A DNA stretch of 64,000 nucleotides from an uncultured Nostocoides sp. Lineage in GTDB: Bacteria; Actinomycetota; Actinomycetes; Actinomycetales; Dermatophilaceae. Of this stretch, positions 63,183 through 64,000 are shown in pieces. Where the stretch lies: contig CALMQX010000035.1 in assembly GCA_937873315.1 (NCBI GenBank), positions 62,001 through 126,000 of the forward strand, written 5' to 3'. The position numbers and the translations under genes are program-made. Positions within the stretch are counted from its first letter, which is position 1. Every line of letters starts with the position of its first letter. The notes beneath the pieces are model-generated. The model was not told the origin of the DNA, did not search any database, and was given only the letters and a program-made list of their open reading frames with translations.

Positions 63183-64000
63183 CGGTTGGCCACCTGCTCG
63201 CACAGGGCCTCGAAGCCGGGGTCGGCAAAGGCCGCCCGAGCTGCGTCGTACTTCACCATGGACCACTCCCAGAAGTCGAACTCGATCGAACTCGTCGCGC
63301 GCTGGATCATCCCCCACAGAGTCCAGCCGTAGCGGGCCAGCACCCCCCACAGTTCGGCCCGCGCGATCAGCGCGTCGTCACGCCGGCCGTAGTAGGCCGT
63401 ACACAGATCGGCGAGCACAGAGCGGCCGAGTTGGGCCTCAGCGATCAGGTTGCCGAGCTCGAAACTGGGCTCATTCATCCCTGAGTACTCATAGTCGATG
63501 ATCCGCACGTCCCCGCCATCGTCGAGGAAGTTGGCGGCGAGCAGGTCGTTATGACAGGGCACCAGAGGCTCCGGCGAGACCCGGAACGCAGCCGCGATGC
63601 GTGCGGCATACGGGGCCCACTGGAGGTAGTCGGACGGGATGTCGAACCCGCGCTCGGTGCAGATCGCCAGATACGAGCGTTGGAGCTCGACCATGTCGAA
63701 GCGTCCCCGGAAGGGTGGTCCAGCGTGCAGCCGGCGCAGCGCGGCGGCCAGCCTGGGCAGATTTCTGGCCACGTCATCATCGGCATACGTGCGACCCGGC
63801 AGGAACTGCACGACCAGCACGTTGAGGGCTGGGACGTAGTCGATGACCGGGGCGCCGACGCCTGCGGCTGCGGCAGCCACCGAGTTCGCGTGTTCGGCCG
63901 CACGGTCGACGCCCAACAGGCCGGTCTGCGGGGAGGAATGCCGCACGACAACATCGAGGCCGGCGCTGGTCCGTACGCGGTAGTTGCGGTTGGTCAGCCC
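63179..64000 (-). CDS. Choline/ethanolamine-kinase-like phosphotransferase (5' end outside window)
   Basis: The open frame runs to the window edge. At the edge it reads GLTNRNYRVRTSAGLDVVVR, the N-lobe of choline-kinase-like proteins (LTNRNYRV), so the apparent start at 63946 is internal. The catalytic loop VPCHNDLLAANFLDD and the metal motif IIDYEYSGMNEPSFELGN follow. It probably phosphorylates an amino-alcohol or a related small molecule. It overlaps the DMGDH-like gene by 4 bp, suggesting a shared pathway for a methylated amine. Confidence 0.88.
   Translation of the reverse strand, partial: GLTNRNYRVRTSAGLDVVVRHSSPQTGLLGVDRAAEHANSVAAAAAGVGAPVIDYVPALNVLVVQFLPGRTYADDDVARNLPRLAAALRRLHAGPPFRGRFDMVELQRSYLAICTERGFDIPSDYLQWAPYAARIAAAFRVSPEPLVPCHNDLLAANFLDDGGDVRIIDYEYSGMNEPSFELGNLIAEAQLGRSVLADLCTAYYGRRDDALIARAELWGVLARYGWTLWGMIQRATSSIEFDFWEWSMVKYDAARAAFADPGFEALCEQVANR

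Overview
The window is dense, high-GC DNA with GTG starts, ATGA/GTGA gene overlaps and few gaps above 150 bases. Gene content and order point to an actinobacterium of the Micrococcales, plausibly Intrasporangiaceae/Dermatophilaceae: murI - metallo-beta-lactamase-fold gene - rph - rdgB, clpS - DUF2017, DUF3039 - YqgE, and a tmRNA with tag ANSKRTDFALAA. The taxonomic placement is inference. I saw no insertion sequence, prophage or CRISPR array.

Layout. 1-15.7 kb is mostly housekeeping: a dynamin-like GTPase cut by the window edge, a phosphopantetheinyl transferase, tRNAs Arg, His, Lys and Leu, PrsW protease, oligoribonuclease, a CopC-like protein, peroxiredoxin, and the murI-rph-rdgB operon, with scattered glycosyltransferases. 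13.9-31.2 kb is a large cell-surface polysaccharide locus: ABC flippase, at least five glycosyltransferases, acetyltransferase, NDP-sugar epimerase, nonulosonic (sialic-type) acid synthesis (NeuA plus a three-domain NeuB fusion), O-antigen polymerase/ligase-like protein, two tandem GDP-mannose 4,6-dehydratases, and a convergent BY-kinase/chain-length regulator. 31.3-32.7 kb holds a nucleotidyltransferase/PqqD-like pair. 33.6-47.6 kb interleaves tyrosine catabolism (hmgA, fahA, hppD and an AsnC-type regulator) with a second glycan block: a six-gene operon making and using a dTDP-4-amino-sugar, beside a GtrA/GtrB/GT-C lipid-linked glycosylation set. 47.6-64 kb returns to general functions: two helicases, a secreted zinc protease, YqgE, SIMPL, pyruvate phosphate dikinase, PAP2, tmRNA, and a dimethylglycine-dehydrogenase-like flavoprotein preceded by a choline-kinase-like gene that leaves the window.

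How it works together. The polysaccharide loci supply activated sugars (CMP-nonulosonate, GDP-4-keto-6-deoxymannose, dTDP-4-acetamido sugar), assembly enzymes, export and polymerisation, and a tyrosine kinase for length control. No initiating phosphoglycosyl transferase and no NeuC-type epimerase is visible here. The tyrosine genes form hppD -> hmgA -> fahA; the maleylacetoacetate isomerase step is not seen.

The strongest unexplained signals are at DNA level: the octamer GTATGCCG occurs about 60 times in 64 kb; a palindromic intergenic element with G-rich flanks occurs at two tail-to-tail junctions; a 20-bp inverted repeat brackets the tmRNA gene; and many transcription units begin TANNNT-N6-start codon, the pattern of leaderless mRNAs.
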